NCBI RefSeq assembly: GCF_029873635.1
Contig: NC_080423.1
Coordinates: forward strand, 100,192,991 to 100,256,990
Reading direction: 5' to 3'
Source: Malania oleifera
Taxonomy: Eukaryota; Streptophyta; Magnoliopsida; Santalales; Ximeniaceae
Length of the DNA: 64,000 nucleotides
Program-made: the position numbers and the translations under genes
The notes under the pieces: generated by a model
Seen by the model: only the letters and a program-made list of their open reading frames with translations
The model's database searches: none
Told to the model about the DNA's origin: nothing
Part shown: positions 12,801-24,800 of the stretch, piece by piece
How positions within the stretch are numbered: position 1 is the stretch's first letter
How the letters are laid out: each line of letters begins with the position of its first letter

Positions 12801-15800
12801 GGCAAGAAAATTTGAGGAAGGCCTGAGACAAAGTATCTATGAGCAGGTGGTGGCATTCCAGGTCCAGACCTTCTTAGAGTTAGTAAATAAAGCAACAGTG
12901 ATAGAGTCTAGCCTACAGAGAGGTGCTGGGGTGCAAAGTCCGAGGAAGAGGCCCCCACCTCCTGAATTCCGAGCAGGTACCAGTTGGGGTCCGTGGAGAA
13001 GAGATAGAAACAGTGGAGAGCAAAGACCGGAGGTGAGGGGTCGAGTGTACCCTACTTGCCCTAGATGTAACAAGAAGCATGTTGGGGAATGTCGAGCTGG
13101 GACAAACAAATACTACCAGTGCGGTAGACTCGGACACATGGCACGAGACTGTTGTGCGCCGTCCAGTAATATGTATGCTCCGAGACAATTTTGAGGAAAC
13201 AACCAAGCACCCCAAGGCGACCAACAGAGGAATACCGTGCAGGCGCGCATTTATGCCTTGACACCAAGAGACGCAGAAGCGGCCAGTGATGTGGTGACAG
13301 GTAATATATCTATGTTTTCAATTAAAACTATTATTTTGTTTGATTAAGGAGCAGCACACTCATTTGTTTCTCGGGAGTATATTAGACTAAGTGGGATAGA
13401 AGCCCAGCCACTGGATGCCGAATTATCTGTGGCCACACCGACAAGAGTAGTAGTGGTGTGTAGGAAGGTGCTTAAAGGCTATCCCGTAGATATTCACGGA
13501 AGAATGTTACCAGCTGATCTCGTAGTACTTGATATGCACGGATTCGACATTATTCTGGGGATGAACTAGCTGGCCGCTAACTATCTAAGTATCGATTGTC
13601 ATCAGAAAGAAGTAGTATTCAGACCTCCAGGGGAGCAGGAGTATAGATTTGTGGGGTTGTGCATGCGCTCCTCACCACAACTAGTGTCAGCTACTCAAGC
13701 GAAGAGGCTACTTCTGGACGGATGCCACAGCTACTTAGCCTGTATAAAGGAAGCGCTAGGGTGAGAATTAAAACTTGCAGATATTCCAATAGTGAGGGAA
13801 TTTTCAGATGTCTTTTTAGAAGATTTACCTGGATTGCCTCCTGATTGTGAAATAGAGAATTTGTAGTTGACTTACTTCCAGGGACGACACCAATTTCTAA
13901 AGCTCCTTACAGAATGACTCCAGCTGAATTGAAGGAATTAAAGGAACAGTTGCAGGAATTACTAGATAAGGGGTTTATCAGACCTAGTGTATCACCCTAG
14001 GGAGCACCAGTTCTGTTTGTAAAGAAGAAAGACGGGACGATGAGGATGTGTATCGACTACAGCGGGATAAATAAAGTGACAGTTAAGAATAAGTATCCTC
14101 TTCCCCGTATTGATGATTTGTTCAATCAACTTCAAGGAACACGGGTATATTCTAAGATTGATCGTCGATCCAGACACCATCAGGTGAAAATTAAATCAGA
14201 AGATGTTCCGAAAACAGCTTTCCGAACCAGGTATGGCCACTATGAATTCCTGGTTATGCCTTTCGGACTGACCAATGCTCCTGCGGCATTTATGGATGTA
14301 ATGAACAAGGTTTTCCATGAATACCTGGACCAATTTGTAGTGGTTTTCATTGATAATATTCTGGTTAATTCTAAGAATTCTGAGGAGCATGTGAGTCATT
14401 TGAGGATGGTGCAACAGGTGTTGAGAGAAAGGAAGTTGTACGCTAAACTCCGAAAATGTGAATTCTGGCCGAAGGAAGTTACATTCCTTGGACATGTGAT
14501 ATCCGAGGATGGTATCACTGTAGATCCAAGCAAAATAGAGGCAGTAGTGAATTGGGCGAGACCGAGGAATGTTCAAGAGATCAGAAGTTTCATAGGTCTG
14601 GCAGGATACTACCAGCGGTTTGTGGAAGGATTTTCTAGATTATCGGGTCCTCTGACACAGTTGACAAGGAAGAATGTGAAGTTCAAGTGGACCAATGATT
14701 TTAAGCAAAATTTCCAGGAACTGAAACAACGACTCGTCACTGCTCCAGTTTTGACCATTCCATCAGGAAATGATGGTTTCGTGATCTATAGTAACGCGTC
14801 TCAAAAAGGGTTGGGGTGTGTTCTGATGCAACAAGGAAAAGTTGTGGCATACGCTTCTCCGTAACTTAAAGAATACAAGAAGAACTACCCTACACATGAT
14901 TTAAAGTTCGCTGTAGTGGTGTATGCATTGAAAATTTGGAGGTATTATCTGTATGGTGGAAAGTGTGAAATATTCACAAATCATAAAAGTTTAAAGTATT
15001 TCTTCACGCAGAAGAAGTTGAATATGAGACAGAGAAAGTGGTTGGAACTGATTAAAGACAACTTTACCATCAGTTACCACCCAGGGAAGGCTAATATGGT
15101 AGCTAATGCCTTGAGTCGGAAGTCAGTAAGTGCCTCAGTATCAGTAGTGGTGGCGCAACATCATATCATAATGGATTTAAAAATACTTTGTATGGAGCTG
15201 GTCGAGGGTAATCATCAAACATGTATTGCTAATCTAGTACTTCAGCCAACTTTACTAGAAAGGATTAAGACTGCTCAGATGAGGGACGCAGAATTGGTAA
15301 AGATTATGGATAAGGTGTAGAGTGGACAGAGAGTAGATTTTAATATTTCAGATGAGGGAGCTTTAAGATTTCGTACCAGGCTATGCGTACCTGATGACGC
15401 TGAGATTAAAAGGACAATATTGGATAAGGCGCATCGGTCCCTGCCTACGGTACATCCAGGAAGTACGAAAATGTACAGAGATTTGCGGGAATCCTTCTAG
15501 TGGAGCAATATCAAAAGAGAAATTGTCCGACATATAGAACAATGTTTGACATGTCAGCAAGTAAAGACTGAGCATCAGAGGCCAGCAGGACCATTGCAAC
15601 CACTCCACATTCCTGAGTGGAAGTGGGAGCATATCTCCATGGACTTTGTCATAGGATTGCCACCAGCACAACATAAGCAAAATGTCATATGGGTAGTTGT
15701 AAATCGTTTGACGAAGACTGCCCATTTTCTTCCAATTAGGGCTAACCACTCCATGAGTAGATTGGCAGAGTTATATATTCAGAAGATAGCTAGACTTCAT

Positions 15801-18800
15801 GGAGTACTAGTGTCCATCGTATCAGACCGGGACCCACGATTCATGTCTCAGTTCTAAAAAAGCTTATAGAGGGCTTTGGGATCCCAGTTGACTTTCAGCA
15901 CGGCATTTCACCCCCAGACCGATGGACGGTCAGAGAGGACCATTCAGATATTAGAAGATATGTTGTGAGCCTATGTGCTAGATTTTGGGGACAGCTGGAT
16001 TCAGTATCTGTCACTGGTGGAGTTTGCTTACAATAATAGTTACTAGACCAGTATTGAGATGGCACCGTATGAAACACTATATGGTCGGAGCTGTCGGACT
16101 CCACTATATTAGGATGAAGTTGGTGAAAGGCAGATTTTAGGGCCAGAAATCGCACAGCAAACCTCTGAGAAAATTAAGCTATCCGAGATAGAATTAAAAC
16201 AGCTAAGAGTCGACAGAAAAGCTATGCAAAAACTCGTCGAAGGAAGCAGGAGTTTGATGTAAGAGATCACGTGTTCTTAAGAATTGCACTAATGAAAGGA
16301 GTGATGAGATTTGGTAAGAAGGGTAAGCTAAACCATAGGTACATTGGATCATTCGAGATACTAAGAAGAATCGGTCCAGTTGCCTATAGGTTAGCGTTAC
16401 CCCCAGCGTTATCTAGAATCCATGACTTATTTCATGTGTCTATGTTAAAGAAATACGTCCCAAATCCGTCGCATATAATAAGTTATGAGGCACTGGAACT
16501 TGGTGATACTCTATCGTATGATGAAGTGCCGGTTCAAATTCTAGATCAGAAAGAGTAGGAACTACGCACCAAGAAGTCTCATGGAAACTAGAGGAGGAAA
16601 TGCGCCAGAAGTACCCATATTTTGTTCAGCAGGGCCCAGAGTTGGATAATGTAATAGTTCAGGTAAGTGTTCACCTGTATGTAAGCAGGTTTTGTGTAGG
16701 TTAACCAGTTGGGCGTAATTAACTATAGATTTTTATGTAATGGTTTTATATTTTACAAGGTTTTGAGAGAGTTTTTATGATTAATTGTAATCTCCTAGAA
16801 CCCTCTATTGTAACCACGATATTCCTCCGCCATAAGTGAGGATAATTAATAAAATTTCAGCGATTTTCTCCAAATGTTAGCATAACTGCTAGATAGCAAA
16901 TTTCGAGGACGAAATTTTTATAAGGAGAGGAGGATGTAGAGACCCAGAAAATAATAATAATAAAAATAATAAAGAAAAAAGAGAATTTGGTTTGGTGTAG
17001 GACCAAACCGTCGATGGTTTGAGAGAGCCTCAAGAAAACCGTCTCCCTCAAATCGTCGATGGTTTTGTGTGAGTATGGTTTGGTGAGGCCAACCGTCGAC
17101 TGTTTTATCAAGATCAGGAAAATCGTCAATGGTTTCGATTTACCGAGGATCATTAAGGGTGAAAATGCGGTAAAAGGTGTGGTTAAATGCCAGACCGTCA
17201 ACGGTTTCAGGAAAACCATCAACGGTTTTGTCTTGGGTCAGCAGCCTATAAATAGGCTTTAAGTTTTTTTTTTTAGAGAAAATCACTCTCTCTCACTCTC
17301 TCTCTCTAGGGGTACGGCATTCGCACTCTCTCTCCTCAATTTCTCCCCAAATTTCAGCTGGAATTGAGATATAAACATCATTTCGGAGTCCTGGTTTCAA
17401 TTCTTAGCAGTTTAACCAGAGCGGTTTTACAGTTTAGGCATTCCAAGCACCACTCCAAAGTTAGGGTAAGAAAGATGAATTATATCAGTTATTTTTAAAG
17501 TTTAACCAATTATGGGGAGTGTATGGGCCTAGAAAATGTTAATATAGTTATCATTCTGAGGTTGAGCTGATTAAACTAAGGTATATGAATACAGGATTTT
17601 GTGCGAATGCCGCAGGTACCATTTTAGGATCCCTGCAGGCATTTCTCCGGGAATCAGGTAAGGGGAATAAATTATGTTAGTTATTTTAGAAATCCAACCC
17701 ATTAAATTATAATATGTGAATCCTAGAATACTATATATGGTTTTCTGAAAAAATTTATGGGTATGAAAATTATGGTTTATTTATTAATGTGTATTTGGTT
17801 GAAAAAACCCTAGGAAAAGTTATATCTTATCTTTCAGCAAAATCTATATTTTACCAGGGAAATTATTATCTTAAGAATTGTTACTCAAATTGTGTGACAT
17901 GAGAAATGACGAAACGATTACGATTAGAATACTTTAAGATGATATACAGCAGATTACGATTTTTATATTGAGTGCAGAAAATGCTATGCACATGATTTTA
18001 TACCGATTTCAGAATGATATGGACATGATGAAAATATGATATGGCAGCTTTATGCAGTCAAGGTCTTAAATTTTGATTTCGACTCAAATTTCGAAACTCC
18101 AAAAGTACAGAAATTTCGACGGAAATTTCGATTTCGACGTCGATTTCAATTTCAATTTGAAAAAATAATGAAAACTAGTAGTAAAGCATGGAATTCTTTG
18201 TGAAACTTTAGAAATGGTTAAAAAACATAAAAATATAAGTCTTAAGACTAATATATTACAAATTAAATACATCTATGTTTCATATGTGGAAAAGTTGTAA
18301 AATAGTATGTGTATCAAACATGTTTGTAAGATAATGTACATTAACATATTCAGTTAATGCAAATGAAATTCATAAATCATTTAAATATTATTTTTTATAC
18401 GAATATTGTTAATTTAGACATGAATGGTTAAATAAAATATTACTATAAGTTTATTTTTTCATATAATTTCAAAAGCACTTGCGATAACCTTTTGTTTCAA
18501 TAAAATAAATAAAATAAATTAAAAGAGAAATTTCACTTCACTCACGAGGTTTCGATAAATTTCGACAAATTTGGCTAAAATTTCGAGGTTTCGATAAATT
18601 TCGGGTGATTCATTGAGATTTCGACGGAAATTATGCAAGACGGAAATCGACTGCCATTTTGATTTCGAAGGTGACGAAAATTTTGACAGTTTCGTGGAAA
18701 TTTAAGACCACGTATGCAGTAATATGACAAGACAGATTTATGCTAAGTTATGAAATGACGGCTTTAAGCCGAGTATGATATGTTATGCCAATTTTATACC

Positions 18801-21800
18801 AAGACAGATATGATATGACAGTGAAAACATGATTTATACAGATTTATGAAATGATGATTATGAAATGAGATCACGTTTACAGATATATTATATAAACTAT
18901 ACTATATGATATCATAACCCTGATGGATTAAGTATGTTATGATCACGGTACCGTAACTAGTTAGCAAGATCAAATAGTGTAATCCCCCTGTGTGCCGACC
19001 CGAGAAGTGTTGAGAAGAGTAGGATGGGCGAACCAGGTTGGGTGTATAGCCAACAGTACTGTCAAACTATTTAGAAAGTGTCGGCGTCGGAGCCGATTAG
19101 CCCCGAAGTGTTGAGAAACGTAGGATACCCACTGTGTGCCGACCCGAGAAGCGTTGAGAAGCGTAGGATGGGTGGACCAGGTTGGGTGGGCAATCGTGCA
19201 TAATTATGTTATGTTTGACTTAGCTTAGTAGGCCAGTCATGGTTAAGTCCAGCCCTCGAGCCGCACATCCTGATCATGCGAGGTTAATTCAAGATGTTAT
19301 GATAGAACCATCAAGGGAAAGAAAAGGAAGTATCTTATGTATATATGTAGTTTTATGAAAACAAAATTATCTATTACGTTAAAGTATGTTTGAGTAGTAT
19401 GTACCTTGAAATGTATACGTGTAAGTTATGATTGTTATACAGATGCTTTTCAGTTACAATTTAATTAATAGCTATGTTTAAATATGTAAAACTCATCTAC
19501 CACACACTGACAATAATTTATTCCGTCTTACTAAGAGATGTCACACCCCAATAAATATTTCAACATTTCAGGACCATGAGGGGATCGAGCCTAGAGCTAC
19601 AGGACAGGACATAGATAGTATTATTTAAAATAAGCGCTGGTGAGATCTCAGTTATGTATATAGTGATATTTTTTATACATAAAGGGGTTATATTGTAGTA
19701 TTATTTTTGGAGAGTAACTTATGTAATTATAATGACAATAGTGTTCTGGTATTGTATCTAGGATATTATGTGTATGATTCCGCTGCAAGGTAGAAATACG
19801 TGATGAACAAATCAGCCCGGTACCCACTTAGGGTTCGGGATATTATATAATGGTATCAGAGTTTAATATGTGGAATATATATATATATATATAGCAATAT
19901 AATTTTTGGGTCGTTACACACATGGTAGGTTCTACCGATCCCGGTCCTAGGACATTCTAGAAAGTCTTTACTCGGTGGGCTCAAATTGGGGAGGACATTC
20001 TAGAGAGTCTTGACTTGGTGGGCTCAAATTGGGGTTCCCTAGGCTACTAAAGCGCCCACCACGTGTCACGTGTGACACATGTTTCCTTTTCTTTTCTATC
20101 ACCCTAACCATATGCCATAACTATATTAGACAAGTAATTTATCACTTTCACATTGAACGAGTTGTAACCCTTACTAGTGGATGACATTTTTTGGCCTTTC
20201 CCTTATAAATTCCCCCAACCCCCTCACTCTGGATTGCCACTAGTTAAGGGAATCCCTTACTCCCTTCAACCATGCATCATTCATGCTTAAGCTTCTTGGG
20301 AATTGCTTGGTTTCTCCTCTCTCGTCCCTCTTAAGAACGTCCATTACTTGTGTACAACACAAACGCTGCTCTCCTCACAAAGACCCTCACTGATAATATT
20401 TAGTTGAATAGTATTTGTTTATTTACTTTTACTAGGGTATGTTTTGGATGAGCTAGGAGGGCCTAAGATCGACAAGATGTTTGGACACAAATCTTGTGCC
20501 TGTCCGGTGTACACTCAACACAGCATGGAGCAGCGAGGGTGCATGAGGAGTCCAACTATAACAGAAGTGGTGGGCTTCGAGTGCCATAGAGTCTTCGGTT
20601 ATTTCAAAATTATTATGATTGTCAAGAATTACAAGCTATAAAATTTTACCAGATTTTCTAGAGAAAAAAAAATGAAAACTTTTTTTTCTTTTATTTCAAG
20701 AAAAGAAAAGAAAAGAGAAAGACAGAAATAAATCATTACCAGCCTTTCCATAATAGTTTATCAGATTGGTGTATGCCTTCTCATCCAATGAAACACCTGA
20801 GCCACGAGCCATGTTGAACATCTCAACAGCCTTATCCAGATTTCGACCTCGTCCATACACACTGCATCAATTATCATTTTCTTTTCTTTAAATATTTCCC
20901 TGCTTTCTCTTTTCTACACTAATTGAACATAAGTAAATGTGCTTACCTGATCATTGTGCTATATGTGTGAATTGATGGAGGGACTCCCACGGAGAGCATG
21001 TGTTCATAAATATGGGCTGCGAAGTGCAATTTGCCTGCAAAATTCGATAGCTGCTTATGTCCTAAGTTTCTATAGCGCAGATTTCTTTATATGAAAAAAA
21101 AAAAAAAAGAGGAGGCCCTTGTCAACCTGCTTCTAGCATTGCCTTGATAAAGGTATTGTACGCCACAGTATCAAGCTCCAATCCTCGATGAAAACTAGTG
21201 TCTATGACATTTTTTGCCTCTTGATGTTTCCCTGGGAATGAATTATAACTGATCAACATTGAAACAAGAACAACTACATAATAAACCCAGAAGTATTAAT
21301 TACTAAACACTATCCTCTGAATATGCTATGCTTCAATATCCATACATAACATATCTAAGCACTACAATTGAGCATTGGGATTTAAATTAGAGTGACAGTA
21401 TCACTAAAAATAGTAAAATTGGGAGTTTCTTGGAAAACATAAACAACAACCAAGCCTTAAGTCCCACAGGAGCAGTCAGCTTCAAGAGTCCTCTTTTGCC
21501 ATTCCACAGGACCTAAGGCAATACCCTCCAAAAGTTGGAGAGAGCTATCAGATCCTTATTGACTATCTCTATACAAGTTATTCTAGATCTATCCCTCCCC
21601 CTCTTACTGTGACTAACACTAACTAGCTCACTCCTCCTCACAGGTGCGTTATTTAGTATATGTTGCAAGTGCCTAAACCATCTTAACAATCTTCCCTTAT
21701 CTTCTACAAGGGCTATACATGACTTACCACCGATGCATTAATTTTCAGGAAAAAAATAAATTATTTAAAATCAGATACACATGATATTTAGATAACAGTA

Positions 21801-24800
21801 ATATCAACTCTAAACACCATTCCAAAATTTATCTACAAAAACTAGCGTAGTAGGTTTTGATTTCTTCAGCAAACTACAAGTATGATTTCAAAGATACAGA
21901 ATCATTACGATTTAATAAATGAGATGCAAAGGAAGGATTTTGCATTTTCAAAGGCACATATAGTATGCTGGTTTTATTATCAGGGTATGTAGGTTCCTTG
22001 GTAAATTTCGACAAGTGTTGGTTAAATGTTCACAATTTCATTATCTCGAGCTAAGATAGATCAGGTTTTGTAAAATCAGTAACAAAAATTGCAGGTCAAA
22101 TGCACAATATTCAATAGCTTTGCATATCAATATTAGTCTCTGGAGTCTAATGCCTTGCAAAATATGACAAGGAACAAAGTATTTAGTGGTCTGCAGAGAC
22201 ATCTATCACTCTTACCATAACTACTCAAAGAGTTCACAAGAATGCTGATGGCAACAGCCCCCATATCATGCCCCTCCTCAGTCACTTTTGCGTAAAGCAA
22301 GTATGCCTCCTCTGGTTTATCACACCTCATATATGCATCAATAATTGAGGTATATAATCGTTTTCCAACTTTAGAAGAGTCGGCCATTGCCAAAAAAATG
22401 TCTTGGGCTTTTTTTAGCTCGTTTTTCTGTCCATACAAACTAATCATAGAGGCACAGGCTGCATCCTCTGGCATACAGCCTAGGTTGATCAATTGCCCAT
22501 ACAGAATTTCAGCTTCAGATACATCACCTATAAAAGATAAATGTCAATCCTAAAGAAATAACATAGCATAAATGCTTACACAGACAGAAGATGAATGAAG
22601 GTTGGGGCTTGAGGCTGAAATACATTAGAAAATTTCTTGCCTTCTCTGATGAATTTTCTAATAAGCTGACTGGCTACTGACAAGCCATCAGTCATCCTAA
22701 GCGACCATTTCAGTACTTCCTCTGCCTTATTTGTATTGCCAGCAGAGAGATACAAACTAAGCATCAACTGAAAAGCAATAGTGATGGGTTGATCTGTCTC
22801 ATAAGTGTCTTCATCTTTATCAAGTCTCACAAATTCTCCATGCATAGCTGCAAAGCATGTTTGAATGAATTTACTGTCAGTAAATGACCCATTTGCACTC
22901 ATCTCTTCTATCAACTGCTCAGCATCTCTCAGCATTCCCTCCTTGCTATATATCTTCAGAACAGTCTTGCAAAGCTCCTCGTCAAATTCAATTCCATCTT
23001 TCCTCATCCGAACAATAAAATCCTTGGTTTTTTCAGCTAAGCCCAGCCTCATATACAAATTGAGCATGTCATTGCATGAGCCAGCATCAGGAAGTCCAGT
23101 CTTGGTTAGAACCTGAAAAGTATCTTCAGCAGATGCCAAATCTTCCTTCATGACATAACACTGCAACAAAACAATATAAGAAAATCTTGAAAACCAAATG
23201 TTTCTAGATCTCATTAATTCCATAATATTCAAAGCCTTCTCAAAATTCCCTGTATTGAGATGGACTTGCGCCATTGCTAAATACGTTTTACCATCCGTAA
23301 GGAGGCCCAACTTCTCGACCTCTTCAAATGTTTTCATCGCATCCTCATAAAGGCCAAGTTTGCCATATATCCTGATGACCAAACCATATATAACCTCATC
23401 AGCTACAATTTTATAGGTCTCCATTTCTGTAAAGACGGAAACAGCTTTGGAATAATCCCTGTTTTTGTAATGCAGGGCTAAAAGTGATGCACATGTAAAA
23501 TTACTAGGAATTATGCCCCTAGATCTCATATCTTCATAGAGTCTCAATGCTTTGTCTGGGTCATTGTTTTTGGAACAGAGACTAATAAGAAGGCTGTAGG
23601 TTGCCTCCTCGGGTACAAACCCGAGATTCTTCATCTCTTCAAAAGTTTTGAAAGCCTTTTCGTGATGTCCTCCTTTCACAAGAGAACTAATGACAACTGT
23701 AAAAGTAAAATGATTAGGGACCACTCTTTTATCAGCCATATCCATCCATATCTGTATAACTTTTCCATGGAGTGATTTTTTCTGCAAAGATGAGAGCATG
23801 AAATTGAAAACAGCAACAGAAAGTGTAATTCCCCTTTCTTGCACGGCAGAATAAAATGAGAGCATTGCCTTATGGCGTCCCCATCTAGCATATGCACACA
23901 GCATCGTACCACAAGCAACTTCATCTGGTTCACAACCTTCTTCAAGCATCTCCAAGAATGTCTGTTCTGCAAGCTTGATTTTTCCAATTTGCCCATATAT
24001 GCGTAAAAGAATTGTGTAGGCAATGACACTGGGGTGGTAAATTAACTGTTTAAGCATATCAATACATTAATTACTACACCCATTAAGCTATACACCGCAT
24101 TCAAAAGAACAAACAAAAAGACACCAACTTTTATTTTAAAAAAAGAAAAGCATTAACCACCGTTGGTAATAAAAAATAAAAAATAAAAATCCAAAACCAA
24201 TAGCAGGTTCAGAATATGGAAGCACCTCCAGCGAAAAAAAAGACGGTATATCAACACTAAGCATAATTATAAACAGCCTAAAAGTAAACTGCGGAATTTT
24301 TTTTTAAAAAAAATATATGTTCTCTCAGCAAAACCGACCAATTTTACTGCCTGCTTGAGGAATAAAGTTTTTTAAAAAAAATTCAATAACCCAAATGAAA
24401 TTCATCAATATAAACCACCATTTTATAATCATTTAACAGATAAATGAAAAAGATTATAGGAAGCAATAAGAACATTTCTTTTTCAAAAACAAAAAAACAA
24501 AAACTTGCATAAACTGCCTGAAAGATAAAATTACAAATTTTTTTTTCAAAAAAAAGAGAAGCATTAACCACCATTAGAAAAACTTTAAGAGACGAACCTG
24601 CAATTTCATCCAAGCAAAGAAGTCCCTGGCCTGCCTCCACCCCTTCTGCTCCTTCAGCACAGTACACATCTCTCTGAAAGTGAGCTTCGTGACAAAAGAT
24701 CCCATCACCTCCCTCATATTGTACGACCCCTCGGCCTTCTCCGAGAGGCTCCGAACGGTCCGGATGGCCGCCACCACATGCTTCCCGTACAAATGCCCGT

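Larger units (their letters stand above)
8955..19918 (+). mobile_element. Gypsy1: complete, inactive Ty3/gypsy chromovirus (Tekay/Del type)
   Basis: Bounded by LTRs with TG...CA ends and a perfect 5-bp target-site duplication, CACAT, at 8950-8954 and 19919-19923. Order: 5' LTR, tRNA-Met-type primer site, gag, protease, RT, RNase H, integrase, chromodomain-like tail, polypurine tract, 3' LTR. It lies in antisense orientation to the PPR gene, inside its intron 6. It is dead: the gag start is ATA, the protease motif contains a stop, the RT catalytic motif is altered, and integrase carries several stops. Two non-autonomous DNA elements have inserted into it. Placement in Tekay/Del rests on the integrase tail ([16 protein letters not shown]) and LTRs above 2 kb. 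Confidence 0.95.

Noticed and set aside
12837..13267. Minus-strand frames across gypsy1 gag
   Set aside because: Antisense shadows of the gag coding strand.
16206..16215. GTCGAC in the gypsy1 integrase region
   Set aside because: A single copy in coding sequence with no neighbours or symmetric flanks; treated as chance and left out of the palindrome set.
20444..20641. 65-residue plus-strand frame in intron 6
   Set aside because: It follows the promoter-like cluster but shows no recognisable domain and no homologous second copy in the window; not enough to call a gene.
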